A DNA stretch of 64,000 bases, from assembly GCA_016743235.1 (NCBI GenBank), contig VRZD01000018.1:62001-126000 (forward strand), given 5' to 3'. Within the stretch, counting starts at the first letter, position 1; each line of letters opens with the position of its first letter. Made by a program: the position numbers and the translations under genes. This DNA comes from Pantanalinema sp. GBBB05. GTDB taxonomy: Bacteria; Cyanobacteriota; Cyanobacteriia; Leptolyngbyales; Leptolyngbyaceae. The notes beneath the pieces are model-generated. The model was not told where the DNA came from and ran no database searches. It saw only the letters and a program-made list of their open reading frames with translations. Below, piece by piece: positions 19,263 to 29,317 of this stretch.

Positions 19263-20864
19263 ATGAATCCTGATGCAGTGAAACCCTCTAAAGGAAATAT
19301 CCTTATTGTTGATGACTCGCCTGACAATTTACGGGTATTGTCAAATACTTTAGCGGAACATGATTATAAGGTTCGCTGCGTCACAAATGGCGAAATGGCT
19401 TTGATCAGTATTAAAAATTTATTACCAGATTTAGTTTTGCTGGATATTCGGATGCCAATCATGGATGGATACGAAGTTTGCCAGCACTTAAAAGCTAATC
19501 CTCAAACCAAAGAAATTCCTGTCATTTTCCTCAGTGCCCTGGATGATGTTATGGGCAAGGTTAAAGCATTTGAGGTCGGGGGTGCTGACTACATTACAAA
19601 ACCGTTTCAGTCAGAAGAAGTATTGGTGCGGATTGAAAATCAACTCATGATTCAGCGGTTAAATGATGATTTGAATGAGCGTAATCAACGCTTACAGCAA
19701 GAAATTGACCACCATAAGCAGACTGAAGCAGCTCTCCGTCAGGAGATCAAGAAACGCTCACTTATTGAAGCTGCCTTACAAGATGCTAAGGATGCAGCAG
19801 AAGCGGCAAATTATGCCAAAAGTGAATTCCTTGCCCGGATGAGCCATGAACTCCGCACCCCCCTTAACGCCATTCTGGGATTTTCGGAATTAATGCAGCA
19901 GGACTCGGCATTATCAGCCGAGTATCAAGACTACTCTCGAAGTATCAACCAAAGTGGACGACAGTTGCTGCAACTGCTCAATCACATCCTAGCAATGACG
20001 CAGGTGGAAGCCAGTCAGTTGTCCTTGAACAAGCAAACCTTTCATTTTCTGCATCTATTAGACTCGCTGGAAGCGGTTTGGGACCAAAAAGCAGCCGCTA
20101 AAGGGTTACGGTTAACCGTCGATCGCGATCCCACCTTACCTCAGTATATTGAGGCAGATGAAAGCAAACTTCGCCAAGTTTTGATGAGTTTGCTGGATAA
20201 TGCTATTCGGTTTACAACTCAGGGCAGTGTCAGCTTACGGGTCAACGTAGGGCATGTCGATTGGGTAACAGAGCGGCAGGCAACAGCCAGTTATCCTTTA
20301 CCAGCAGCTAAATACCAACTTGGTTTTGAGGTGGTGGATACTGGACAGGGCATTGCCCCACATGAACTGGAACATTTATTTAAAGCATTCTCCCAGACCA
20401 CCACAGGTCGCCAGTCAGAACGGGGGATTGGCTTAAGTTTGTTGCTGAGCCGGCAGTTTGTACAATTAATGGGAGGTGATTTAACGCTCTCTAGTACTCC
20501 CGGGCAAGGGACGATCGCACAATTTCAGATTGTGGTTCAGGCGGGAACACCTAATCCTTGTTTAACCACATCGCTCAACCCAATCAGTGATTATGACATA
20601 GAACTATCAGCGCCATTTGTTGCCCCCTTGCCACAACTGTCCGATGAACTAATAATTGAATCATTACAGATGGCGATGCCAACTGGCTGGCTCACTCAGC
20701 TACATCAAGCCGCGATTAAAGGATTTGATCAGCAAATTTCGCAATTGATTCAGGAAATTCCGACAACTCACGCTCTGCTAGCGGGAATCCTAATGGATTG
20801 GAACCGCAATTTTCAGTTCGATCATATTGTCAGTATTACCCGACAAGTTTTGGAGCGAACTTAG
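19263..20864 (+). CDS. REC-HisKA-HATPase kinase with shared C-terminal tail
   Basis: The ATG at 19263 lies one base after the upstream TGA. A longer in-frame TTG form would overlap the previous gene by 35 bp and adds nothing conserved, so I prefer the ATG. Domains: receiver (~11-126, LLDIRMPIMDG), coiled coil (~127-185), HisKA (HELRTPLNAILGF, ~197), HATPase_c (~300-425) and the shared helical tail (~460-533). There is no PAS domain and no C-terminal receiver. The ATPase boxes are looser than in the neighbours: SLLDNAIRF for the N-box and GIGLSLLLS for G2, so catalytic strength is uncertain. The tight spacing implies co-expression with its neighbours, and its receiver is a possible target of them. 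Confidence 0.92.
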   Translation: MNPDAVKPSKGNILIVDDSPDNLRVLSNTLAEHDYKVRCVTNGEMALISIKNLLPDLVLLDIRMPIMDGYEVCQHLKANPQTKEIPVIFLSALDDVMGKVKAFEVGGADYITKPFQSEEVLVRIENQLMIQRLNDDLNERNQRLQQEIDHHKQTEAALRQEIKKRSLIEAALQDAKDAAEAANYAKSEFLARMSHELRTPLNAILGFSELMQQDSALSAEYQDYSRSINQSGRQLLQLLNHILAMTQVEASQLSLNKQTFHFLHLLDSLEAVWDQKAAAKGLRLTVDRDPTLPQYIEADESKLRQVLMSLLDNAIRFTTQGSVSLRVNVGHVDWVTERQATASYPLPAAKYQLGFEVVDTGQGIAPHELEHLFKAFSQTTTGRQSERGIGLSLLLSRQFVQLMGGDLTLSSTPGQGTIAQFQIVVQAGTPNPCLTTSLNPISDYDIELSAPFVAPLPQLSDELIIESLQMAMPTGWLTQLHQAAIKGFDQQISQLIQEIPTTHALLAGILMDWNRNFQFDHIVSITRQVLERT

Positions 20865-20876
20865 TAGCTCAGTGGT

Positions 20877-23800
20877 ATGGATACCTCCATTGCATGTGCA
20901 GTTTATCGTCAGCCACCAACAATTGTCGCCACCGCTTTTGTGCAAGATGCGATCGTGAGTTTAGCGCAAGCTAATTATCCTGGTATTCTCGTCGTTGAAC
21001 CTGGAACTCCTGATGCCCGCTTAGTAGGATTGTTTACCGAGCGGGATGCGTTACAAGTCATAGCATCAGGAATACATCAATTAGACTGCTGTGTATCTGA
21101 GGTGATGACAGTAGAATTTCTCACCGTATCAGAGTCGGAGTTACAGGATCTTGATAGTGTACTAGCATTATTCGAGCAACAGCACTTGGTGATTTTACCT
21201 GTAGTCAATCAGACCAATCAACCGATTGGGGTAATTACTCAAGCCAGCCTGCTAAAAACACTGCGATTTACTCTACAGAACGATCGACAAGTTGCCAACG
21301 AATTGCAAGTGCAGCAGGTCAATCACCAACAGGTAGAAACCGCCTTAGGGCGACAACTCAATCGAGCCTTGTTGATTCAACGCATTACTGATGCCATTCG
21401 AGCTCAACTGGAACCTCAACAAATCTTTGCAGCCACAGTAACCCAGGTCGGGCAGGCATTTGGGGTCAGCCGCTGTTGTCTCTTACTCTACACATCAACC
21501 CCAACTGCGCAATTAAGCTTGGCGGCGGAATATGGCGAGGTGATCTCTTTAACAGCTACTGAACAGGCTGCCGTACTGGTAAGTCTGAATACTTTGCAGG
21601 TGCTTGTGCGGGATCAGGCTGTCGTATTACCCAATGTCTACGCCGAGCCATCGCTTCAGCCAATAGAATTCCTGTGCCAGCGGATTGGTCTGAAGTCTAT
21701 GTTAATTGTTCGCACGTCGTATCAAGGGCAAGCCAATGGCATTTTAGTACTTGAGCAGTTCAATCGCTTTCGGCAATGGAGTCAGAATGATATTCAGCTC
21801 ATTGAATCGATCGCGGCACAGGTAGGCATTGCCCTGGCACAAATCCGCTTATTGGAGCAAGAACAACGTCAACGAGAAATTCTTGACCAGCAAAATTTAA
21901 TGCTTCAGCAAGAAATTCGCGATCGCCAGCAGGCAGAAGAACACCTCGAACTATTTTTTGCCCAATCCCTGGACGGCTTTTTTTTCATGATGCTGGATCA
22001 GCCCATTGACTGGAATGCCACGATCGATAAAGAACAGATGCTCGATTATGTCTTTGCCCATCAGCGGATTACTAAAGTCAACGATGCCATGTTGGATCAA
22101 TATGGCGCCAGCCGAGAGCAGTTTTTGGGTTTAACTCCGAATGACTTGTTTGCTCACGATCTGGATCAGGGGCGAGGGGTCTGGCGGCAGTTTTTTGATG
22201 CGGGACGACTCCATATTGAAACGAATGAACGGAAGTTCGATGGTAGCCCTGTATGGATTGAAGGAGATTATATTTGTCTCTACGATGCTCAAGGGCGGAT
22301 TACCGGTCACTTTGGCGTACAGCGTAATGTCAGCGATCGCAAGCGCACTGAAGAAGAACTGCGAAAAAGTGAAGAACGGTGGCAACTGGTGATTAAAGCC
22401 AGTAATGATGGCATTTTTGACCTCGATCTACAAACAGGAACGGTGTTTCGATCCCATCAGTGGGCAGAAATGTTTGGCTATGAGCCCAACGAGGTTCCTA
22501 ATCGGGAGATTGAATGGTTAAGCCGTATTCACCCAGATGATTACGATCGTGTAGTCGCTGCAACAGTAGCCAACTATCGGCAGGAAACTCAAGTCTTTGC
22601 TCAAGAGTATCGTTTTCGCTGCCAGGATGGTAGCTATAAATGGGTTTTGGATCGATCACTATTAGTGTGGGATGAAGTTGGACGACCCGTGCGCTTAGTT
22701 GGGTCACTATCAGATATTAGTGAGCGGAAGCAGGTCGAAGATGAACGCCAACAAGCTGAAGAAACTCTCAGACGGCAACAGGAGTTTTTGCGAACAGTAA
22801 TTGATACTCCCCCCAACCTCATCTTTGCTAAAGACTGGAATGGCAGATTTGTGTTAGCCAATCAGGCAACGGCTGAAATCTATGGCGTGAGTGTTGAGGA
22901 ATTAATTGGTAAAACTGATGCTGATTTCAATCCAAATTTAGCTGAAGTTGAACAATTTCTCCAAGCTGATCGCGAAGTCATTACCACAGGGCAACTGAAG
23001 TTGATTGAAGAAACAGTAACTTCGGCAATGGGAGTAACTCAAGCCTTTCAAACCATTAAAAAACCAATTATTTCGATCGATGGAGACTCAGTACTGGCAT
23101 TGGGGATTGCCACAGATATTACCGATCGCAAGCAGGCAGAAGCAGCTCTGCGTAGTAGTCTTGAGCAACAAGCGGAACTGTTGGCTCAAACCCAAAAACA
23201 GTCTGCTGATTTAGAAAAAGCGAAAGATGCTGCCGAGGCAGCCAGCCGAGCCAAAAGTGAGTTTTTGGCAAACATGAGCCATGAGTTACGCACTCCGCTC
23301 AATGTCATTCTGGGGTTCACACAAATTATGAGCCGCGATCGTTCTCTCAAGGCTGAACACCGAGATTATGTTGGCATTATTAGTCGAAGTGGTCGCCATT
23401 TATTAGCCCTAATTAATGATGTCTTGGAGATGTCCAAGATTGAAGCGGGTCGGTTAAAGTTGCATCCCACCAGCTTTGATTTATATCATCTCCTGGATAC
23501 GCTTTACGAAATGCTGCATTTGAAAGCGAATGCTAAACATCTATCCCTGACCTTCGATCGCTCTGCTCACCTACCGCAATACATCACCACCGATGAAGGG
23601 AAACTCCGCCAAGTATTGCTCAATCTGTTGGGGAATGCTATTAAATTCACCTCTGTTGGCAGTGTAACGTTGCGTGTTAGCGTTGAGTCAGGTGAGAAGG
23701 ATATAGAGTCAGCGATAGACCGTGCAGCCACTAACCCAGTAATTACTTGCTCTGCCTCGTTGCCCTCACCACCCCTGACCCTCACTTTCCAGGTAGAAGA

Positions 23801-24704
23801 CACCGGATTGGGAATCGCTGCGGATGATATTCAACGGCTATTTACTCCCTTTATGCAAACCCCAACCGGGCAGCAATCCTCCGAGGGTACGGGGTTAGGG
23901 TTAGCGATTAGCCAGAAATTTGTGCAATTGATGGGCGGAGAAATTACGGTTGAAAGTATTGTTGATCAAGGCAGTATGTTTCAGTTTTATATTCAGGTTG
24001 AACCGACTGAAATGGCACAACTGCCTAGTTTCTACCCGACCCAGCGAGTGATTGGGCTAGCGCCTGATCAACCGAACTATCGGTTATTAGTTGTGGAAGA
24101 TCGGTGGGAGAATCAGCAGATTCTGCTCAAGCTGCTACAGCCACTGGGATTTACGATTCAAGTTGCTAATAATGGACAAGAAGGAATTGCCGTATGGGAA
24201 GACTGGCAACCCCATTTGATTTTGATGGATATGCGGATGCCAGTCATGGATGGCTATGAAGCCACTCGCCGGATTAAAGCAACTACGATCGGACAGGAAA
24301 CGATCGTGATTGCCGTGACGAGCAGTGCGTTTGAGGAAGATCGATCGGCAATTTTGGCAATGGGGTGTGATGATTTCATTAGTAAGCCATTTCAAGATGA
24401 GGAGGTTTTTGCCAAACTAGCTGAACATCTGGGGGTACGTTATCTATATGAAGATAGTGACTCCAGCAGAGGGTTAGCGCCTTCCCTAAATGCCAATCAC
24501 TTAACGGCTGAATTATTCCAGGTAATGCCCAAGCAGTGGATTAATCAGGTCCACCAAGCTGCCATCTTAGGCAAAGACCATCAAATCTTAAAGTTAATTG
24601 AACAAATTCCCCAGACAGCCCCAGAACTGGCAACCGGACTACGAGCATTGATTGCTGACTTTCGATTTGAAGATATTGTTCAACTGACGCAACCAACTGG
24701 GTAA
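20877..24704 (+). CDS. Hybrid histidine kinase with CBS pair: CBS-CBS, GAF, 3 PAS, HisKA, HATPase, REC, tail
   Basis: Starts 12 bp after the previous stop. The first ~130 residues form a CBS-domain pair (GLFTERDALQVI; PIGVITQASLLKTL), a module that usually binds adenine nucleotides and could make the kinase respond to energy charge. Then come GAF (~168-324), PAS (~356-488), PAS (~499-614), PAS (~634-751), HisKA (HELRTPLNVILGF, ~800), HATPase_c (~907-1041, GTGLGLAIS), receiver (~1067-1184, MDMRMPVMDG) and the shared tail (~1209-1275). No membrane segment. The receiver begins VVEDRWENQ, with the usual acidic pair reduced to Glu-Asp. The nucleotide-sensing role is inferred from the CBS family, not seen. 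Confidence 0.92.
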   Translation: MDTSIACAVYRQPPTIVATAFVQDAIVSLAQANYPGILVVEPGTPDARLVGLFTERDALQVIASGIHQLDCCVSEVMTVEFLTVSESELQDLDSVLALFEQQHLVILPVVNQTNQPIGVITQASLLKTLRFTLQNDRQVANELQVQQVNHQQVETALGRQLNRALLIQRITDAIRAQLEPQQIFAATVTQVGQAFGVSRCCLLLYTSTPTAQLSLAAEYGEVISLTATEQAAVLVSLNTLQVLVRDQAVVLPNVYAEPSLQPIEFLCQRIGLKSMLIVRTSYQGQANGILVLEQFNRFRQWSQNDIQLIESIAAQVGIALAQIRLLEQEQRQREILDQQNLMLQQEIRDRQQAEEHLELFFAQSLDGFFFMMLDQPIDWNATIDKEQMLDYVFAHQRITKVNDAMLDQYGASREQFLGLTPNDLFAHDLDQGRGVWRQFFDAGRLHIETNERKFDGSPVWIEGDYICLYDAQGRITGHFGVQRNVSDRKRTEEELRKSEERWQLVIKASNDGIFDLDLQTGTVFRSHQWAEMFGYEPNEVPNREIEWLSRIHPDDYDRVVAATVANYRQETQVFAQEYRFRCQDGSYKWVLDRSLLVWDEVGRPVRLVGSLSDISERKQVEDERQQAEETLRRQQEFLRTVIDTPPNLIFAKDWNGRFVLANQATAEIYGVSVEELIGKTDADFNPNLAEVEQFLQADREVITTGQLKLIEETVTSAMGVTQAFQTIKKPIISIDGDSVLALGIATDITDRKQAEAALRSSLEQQAELLAQTQKQSADLEKAKDAAEAASRAKSEFLANMSHELRTPLNVILGFTQIMSRDRSLKAEHRDYVGIISRSGRHLLALINDVLEMSKIEAGRLKLHPTSFDLYHLLDTLYEMLHLKANAKHLSLTFDRSAHLPQYITTDEGKLRQVLLNLLGNAIKFTSVGSVTLRVSVESGEKDIESAIDRAATNPVITCSASLPSPPLTLTFQVEDTGLGIAADDIQRLFTPFMQTPTGQQSSEGTGLGLAISQKFVQLMGGEITVESIVDQGSMFQFYIQVEPTEMAQLPSFYPTQRVIGLAPDQPNYRLLVVEDRWENQQILLKLLQPLGFTIQVANNGQEGIAVWEDWQPHLILMDMRMPVMDGYEATRRIKATTIGQETIVIAVTSSAFEEDRSAILAMGCDDFISKPFQDEEVFAKLAEHLGVRYLYEDSDSSRGLAPSLNANHLTAELFQVMPKQWINQVHQAAILGKDHQILKLIEQIPQTAPELATGLRALIADFRFEDIVQLTQPTG

Positions 24705-24744
24705 GACAATGGCTTGGCGTTCTTTACTAACTGGCAATTGAGCT

Positions 24745-27700
24745 ATGGATCGGCATCTGCGCAAACATGCATGGCAATTTTTGCCCGGTGGATTAACCGC
24801 CGCCGTAATCACGCTGCTTGTGACATTAGGGATGTTTCAACCCTTAGAACAGATTGCCTATCGCCAGTTATTTCAAGCTAGGGGGACGTTATCTTGGGAT
24901 GAAGATTTGGTGCTGGTAGCGATCGATGATACCAGTTTGAAGCAATTGGGGCGTTTTCCTTGGTCGCGGCAGCAATATACGCGGTTGCTCGGTGTACTGT
25001 CTGCGGCTAAACCAAACGTCGTGGTATTTGACTTAGTCTGGTCAGAGCCTAGCCCGGACGATGGGCAATTGGCCCAGGCAATGTTACAGCATGGCTGTGT
25101 CGTGTTAGCGCAAGCGTGGGATGTCACAGGAGTCCCTTTATTGCCTGTTCCTGTCTTAGAGACAGCCGCGATCGCAACGGGACATATTTTGAAGCGAGAA
25201 GAGACGGATGGATTAGTGCGACGAGTAGATCCACAAGTTCAAGGACAGGTTGCCTTGGCAATCGCGGCGCTGCAATCTCGGAGTTTAGTGCTGTCTCCGG
25301 CTCCAGCCCTGCCTTCCCTGAATCAACCCATATGGGTCAACTGGGTGGGAAAAACCAAGCGCTTACACCAATATTCGTTTGCCGACGTGATTCAAGGCAA
25401 GATTTCTCCCCAAGCGTTTCAGCGCAAAATAGTTTTAGTGGGCATGACAGCCACAGGGTTGGATCCGTTAGTTACCCCTTTCGATCGCAATCCGCCCGCA
25501 AGTAGTGTATATTTACACGCGACGGTAATTCAGAATTTACTCCAACAAAAGGCTCTCCGTCCCCTCGATGACGTTCGGTTGTGGCTACTTCTGATATTGG
25601 GGGCAACAGGCTTAAGTGGATTAATGTCTACCTGGAGTACCCGGCAACAACTTGTGGTGATTACGGGGTTATGTAGCAGTTGGGGATTAATCGGTTTACT
25701 TCTGTTCCAGGCGAATTATCTCCTCCCCCTTGCCCCACCGATTATTTTATTTGCATCTACAGCGGCAGCAGTCGCCCTCAGTGAACGCCTGCGAGAAAAC
25801 TGGTTGTTACGGCAGCAGGTGGCTCAAATCTGGCATCGGTACTGTCAGGATTTGGTGATCTTGAATGGGGGGGCTAACCATCCGTTGATTCCTCGCCGCA
25901 AGCAGCAACTCTCTCAACCTCAAGATGCAGTGTTGCGAGTGGCTCAACTTGCCGCGATCGCAGAACAATTTGGACGATCACAATCGGCTCAAGCCGCGAT
26001 CGCCCGAACATTATCGGTTGGGCTATTGGCAACGGATCTGCATGGCGTCATCTGGTTCTGTAATCCTCTAGCTTCTCAGTGGCTCCAGGTGCAAGTGGGT
26101 AGTAGCTTAAATGGATCTCTAGTACCCAGATGGCTGAGTGAGGAACAATGGCAAATCAGTTTAGAATCGCTACGAGCGGGAGATGCCGTCAAACATAGTA
26201 ATTTGCGGCAGGGTGAGCAATGGTTTGATCTGGTGTTGCAACCCTTAGTGTATCGCCCTGTCAGTGAGGATGCGTCGCGATCGTGCCAGTTGGATGGGTT
26301 TTTGGTGTGGTTAGAGGACACAACTGAACATAAACAGACGGAGGTGGAACTCCAACGAGCCAAAGAAATGGCAGTGCGAGAAGCGGCTCGGAGTGCCGCC
26401 GCCAGCCGCGCTAAAAGCGAATTTTTAGCAAATATGAGTCATGAACTCCGGACTCCGCTCAATGTCATCCTAGGCTTTACGCAAGTTATGAGCCATGATC
26501 GATTGCTCAGTTCCGAGCATCAACAGCATCTGGCAATCATTAACCGTAGTGGTCAGCATTTGTTGGGATTAATCAACGATGTTTTGGAAATGTCCAAAAT
26601 CGAGGCAGGGCGAGTTCAGCTCAATGAAACTAGTTTTGATCTGTATCACTTGCTGGATGATTTGGAGGCAATGCTCCAAGTCAAAGCTCAAGCAAAATCT
26701 CTGACTTTAAGATTTGAACGCACCTCTGAGCTACCCCAATACGTGATCGCTGATGAAGGCAAGCTGCGCCAAGTTTTATTGAATTTGCTGGGCAACGCTA
26801 TCAAATTTACCCAAATAGGACAGGTTACATTGAGGGTTGGTAATCAACCGATCGCGACGATTGATCACGAATCTGGGGAACCACGCTACACATTGTTGTT
26901 CGAGGTGGAGGATACGGGAGACGGGATTGCCCCTGAAGATTTGGAACGGTTGTTTCAGCCCTTTGTGCAAACTGAAGCAGGTCGGCAAGCCAATGAAGGC
27001 ACAGGTTTAGGGCTGGCAATTAGTCGCAAGTTTATTAACTTGATGGGAGGAGACATTATTGTCTGTAGCGCGATCGCTCAGGGAAGTTTATTCAAGTTTA
27101 GTATCCGCGCCGGTCAGGCTCAGGACGTTGAGATACCTTGCATCCACCCAACTCAAACAGTGGTAGGATTGGCTCCTGATCAACCGCTTTACCGCATCTT
27201 AATTGTGGAAGATCAATGGGAAAATAGCCAATTTCTCATTAAGATGTTAACACCCTTAGGGTTTGAGATCCAGGAAGCTCGGAATGGTCAAGAGGGTTTC
27301 ACGATTTGGGAACGTTGGCAACCGCATTTAATTTTGATGGATATTCGCATGCCTGTAATGGACGGCTATGAAACGACCCGTAAAATTCGGCATCGTGAAC
27401 AAGAGATGACGATAGCTTGGGGGGAACGGGGAGCAAGTCATGCTACTTCACTGGCTCCATCGTCCCATCCCGCTCCAGTTTCCTTATCTTCCTACCCTTG
27501 GCATACAACCAAAATCATTGCTTTGACAGCCAGTGTGTTTGAGGAAACTAAAGTGGAGGCAGCCGCGATCGGGTGTGATGATTTCCTGCGCAAACCGATT
27601 CAGATCAAAACGTTACTACTAAAGTTAGCAGAGCATTTGGGTATTCATTACGTGTATGAAGCAGAAGAATCGGAACCTCAAAAACCGCTGGGATTAGCAG

Positions 27701-27924
27701 AACCATTAGCGGTGGATCAGTTGAATATTTATCTAGCTCAGATGCCATTAGCCTGGATTGAACAATTACATCAAGCTGCGCTTAGAGGGTTTGATCATCA
27801 AATTCTGCAACTCATTGAGGAACTATCTGATCCACAGACTGTTTTGGCTCATACCCTGTCACACTGGGTCCACAATTTTCAATTTGACGAAATTCTGAAT
27901 CTGACTCAACATTTTCTGGAGTAA
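24745..27924 (+). CDS. CHASE2 hybrid histidine kinase (CHASE2-3TM-PAS-HisKA-HATPase-REC-tail)
   Basis: One N-terminal membrane segment (~15-32) is followed by a CHASE2 extracytoplasmic sensor (~33-265; VLVAIDDTSLKQLGRFPWSR and IVLVGMTATGLDPLVTPF are typical) and three closely spaced membrane helices (~278-345). A degenerate PAS (~422-528), HisKA (HELRTPLNVILGF, ~564), HATPase_c (~672-788, GTGLGLAIS), receiver (~815-965, MDIRMPVMDG, with a ~25-residue Ser/Pro-rich insert) and the shared tail (~992-1059) complete it. It should sense an unknown extracytoplasmic signal. It is last in the run of four kinases, 40 bp after the third. CHASE2 also occurs in the cyclase at 40185. Confidence 0.93.
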   Translation: MDRHLRKHAWQFLPGGLTAAVITLLVTLGMFQPLEQIAYRQLFQARGTLSWDEDLVLVAIDDTSLKQLGRFPWSRQQYTRLLGVLSAAKPNVVVFDLVWSEPSPDDGQLAQAMLQHGCVVLAQAWDVTGVPLLPVPVLETAAIATGHILKREETDGLVRRVDPQVQGQVALAIAALQSRSLVLSPAPALPSLNQPIWVNWVGKTKRLHQYSFADVIQGKISPQAFQRKIVLVGMTATGLDPLVTPFDRNPPASSVYLHATVIQNLLQQKALRPLDDVRLWLLLILGATGLSGLMSTWSTRQQLVVITGLCSSWGLIGLLLFQANYLLPLAPPIILFASTAAAVALSERLRENWLLRQQVAQIWHRYCQDLVILNGGANHPLIPRRKQQLSQPQDAVLRVAQLAAIAEQFGRSQSAQAAIARTLSVGLLATDLHGVIWFCNPLASQWLQVQVGSSLNGSLVPRWLSEEQWQISLESLRAGDAVKHSNLRQGEQWFDLVLQPLVYRPVSEDASRSCQLDGFLVWLEDTTEHKQTEVELQRAKEMAVREAARSAAASRAKSEFLANMSHELRTPLNVILGFTQVMSHDRLLSSEHQQHLAIINRSGQHLLGLINDVLEMSKIEAGRVQLNETSFDLYHLLDDLEAMLQVKAQAKSLTLRFERTSELPQYVIADEGKLRQVLLNLLGNAIKFTQIGQVTLRVGNQPIATIDHESGEPRYTLLFEVEDTGDGIAPEDLERLFQPFVQTEAGRQANEGTGLGLAISRKFINLMGGDIIVCSAIAQGSLFKFSIRAGQAQDVEIPCIHPTQTVVGLAPDQPLYRILIVEDQWENSQFLIKMLTPLGFEIQEARNGQEGFTIWERWQPHLILMDIRMPVMDGYETTRKIRHREQEMTIAWGERGASHATSLAPSSHPAPVSLSSYPWHTTKIIALTASVFEETKVEAAAIGCDDFLRKPIQIKTLLLKLAEHLGIHYVYEAEESEPQKPLGLAEPLAVDQLNIYLAQMPLAWIEQLHQAALRGFDHQILQLIEELSDPQTVLAHTLSHWVHNFQFDEILNLTQHFLE

Positions 27925-28086
27925 GGGCAAGTGCTCTATGGAAAACTGGGAAATAGATGCAACATACGGAAACTTTAAATTTGATCATCCCTGTGATAGC
28001 CAATTAATCGTTAAGTTAGTCTTATAACTGATTTGCTTAAAGGCATTTTCCCTAGTCTGATGTTGGTGCTGATTTAAGGATGCAAT

Positions 28087-29199
28087 ATGAATAGCAATTT
28101 TGCGGATAAACCTAGAGGTGACATTCTGATTGTAGATGATACTCCTGATAATCTGAGGGTCCTGTCAGCGATGTTGACGAATCAGGGGTTTGAAGTGCGT
28201 AAGGCATTAAGTGGGCAACGAGCGATCGCCTCTGTACAAGCAGATCCACCTGATCTAATTTTGCTAGACATTAAAATGCCAGAAATGAATGGCTATGAGG
28301 TCTGCCAATATCTCAAAGCTGATCCCAGTACCTGTGAAGTGCCAATTATCTTTATCAGCGCCCTAGATGATGCGCTGGATAAAGTAAGAGCGTTTGCCGT
28401 AGGAGGAGTTGATTATGTGACTAAACCCTTTCAAGAAATTGAAGTATTAGCTCGCATTGAGCATCAATTACGCATTCAACGGTTGCAACATCAGCTGATT
28501 GAGCAGAATGAAGAGTTGGCACGATCGAACCGAGAACTGGAACAATTTGCTTATGTGGTATCCCATGATTTGCAGCAGCCGCTCCAAAGCGTGACTGGCT
28601 TTGTCAAACTATTGTTATTGAAGTACGAAAATACCCTAGATGAATTTGCATTTGATTATCTTAACCGAATTCATGATGCAGGCAGCCGAATGCAGCGCCT
28701 AATTCAGGATCTATTGGCTTACTCTAGAGTTGGCAGACAAAATCAGGAGTTGCAACCAGTTGATTGCAACTTGGTGCTGAAACAAGTACTAGATAATTTG
28801 CAAATTACGATCGCGGAAAAGCAAGTTAATCTTACCTATGATCCTTTACCAACAGTTATGGGTAACGAAACCCAATTGATCCAACTGTTTCAAAATTTGA
28901 TTAGTAATGCCGTTAAGTTTGTCTGTCCCGACACTATCCCTCAAGTCAAAATCTTAGTTAGACCCCAGGAACAGCAATGGTTATTTGGGGTACAGGACAA
29001 TGGGATTGGGATTGAACCGCAGAACCTAGAGCGAGTATTTGAAATTTTTCAGCGAACTCATTCTGCCAAAAACTACCCTGGCACTGGCATCGGTTTAGCA
29101 ACCTGTAAAAAAATTGTAGAGAGTCACGGTGGGCAAATCTGGGTCGAATCTCAATTAGAACTTGGCACAACATTTCATTTCTTACTCACTGCCGCTTAG
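28087..29199 (+). CDS. REC-HisKA-HATPase sensor kinase (phytochrome-kinase-like H-box)
   Basis: 370 residues: receiver (~12-128, LLDIKMPEMNG), short coiled coil, HisKA with FAYVVSHDLQQPLQSVTGF (His 160) and HATPase_c (NETQLIQLFQNLISNAVKF; DNGIGIE; GTGIGLATCKKIVE). The HDLQQPL H-box is the type found in bacteriophytochrome kinases, distinct from the HELRTP kinases upstream. There is no PAS, GAF or shared tail. It is 162 bp downstream of the four-kinase run, so it may have its own promoter. The next gene is a close paralogue on the other strand, 118 bp away. Confidence 0.93.
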   Translation: MNSNFADKPRGDILIVDDTPDNLRVLSAMLTNQGFEVRKALSGQRAIASVQADPPDLILLDIKMPEMNGYEVCQYLKADPSTCEVPIIFISALDDALDKVRAFAVGGVDYVTKPFQEIEVLARIEHQLRIQRLQHQLIEQNEELARSNRELEQFAYVVSHDLQQPLQSVTGFVKLLLLKYENTLDEFAFDYLNRIHDAGSRMQRLIQDLLAYSRVGRQNQELQPVDCNLVLKQVLDNLQITIAEKQVNLTYDPLPTVMGNETQLIQLFQNLISNAVKFVCPDTIPQVKILVRPQEQQWLFGVQDNGIGIEPQNLERVFEIFQRTHSAKNYPGTGIGLATCKKIVESHGGQIWVESQLELGTTFHFLLTAA

Positions 29200-29317
29200 T
29201 CGCAGTAGCTCAATTTAAAGTAGGATAAAAACAGCTGTTTTGACCGAAAACAATACTTTTGTCAAATGAAAAGTGATTTAATGACAAATTTTGTATAATT
29301 CGTTGGGCAAAATTTAC

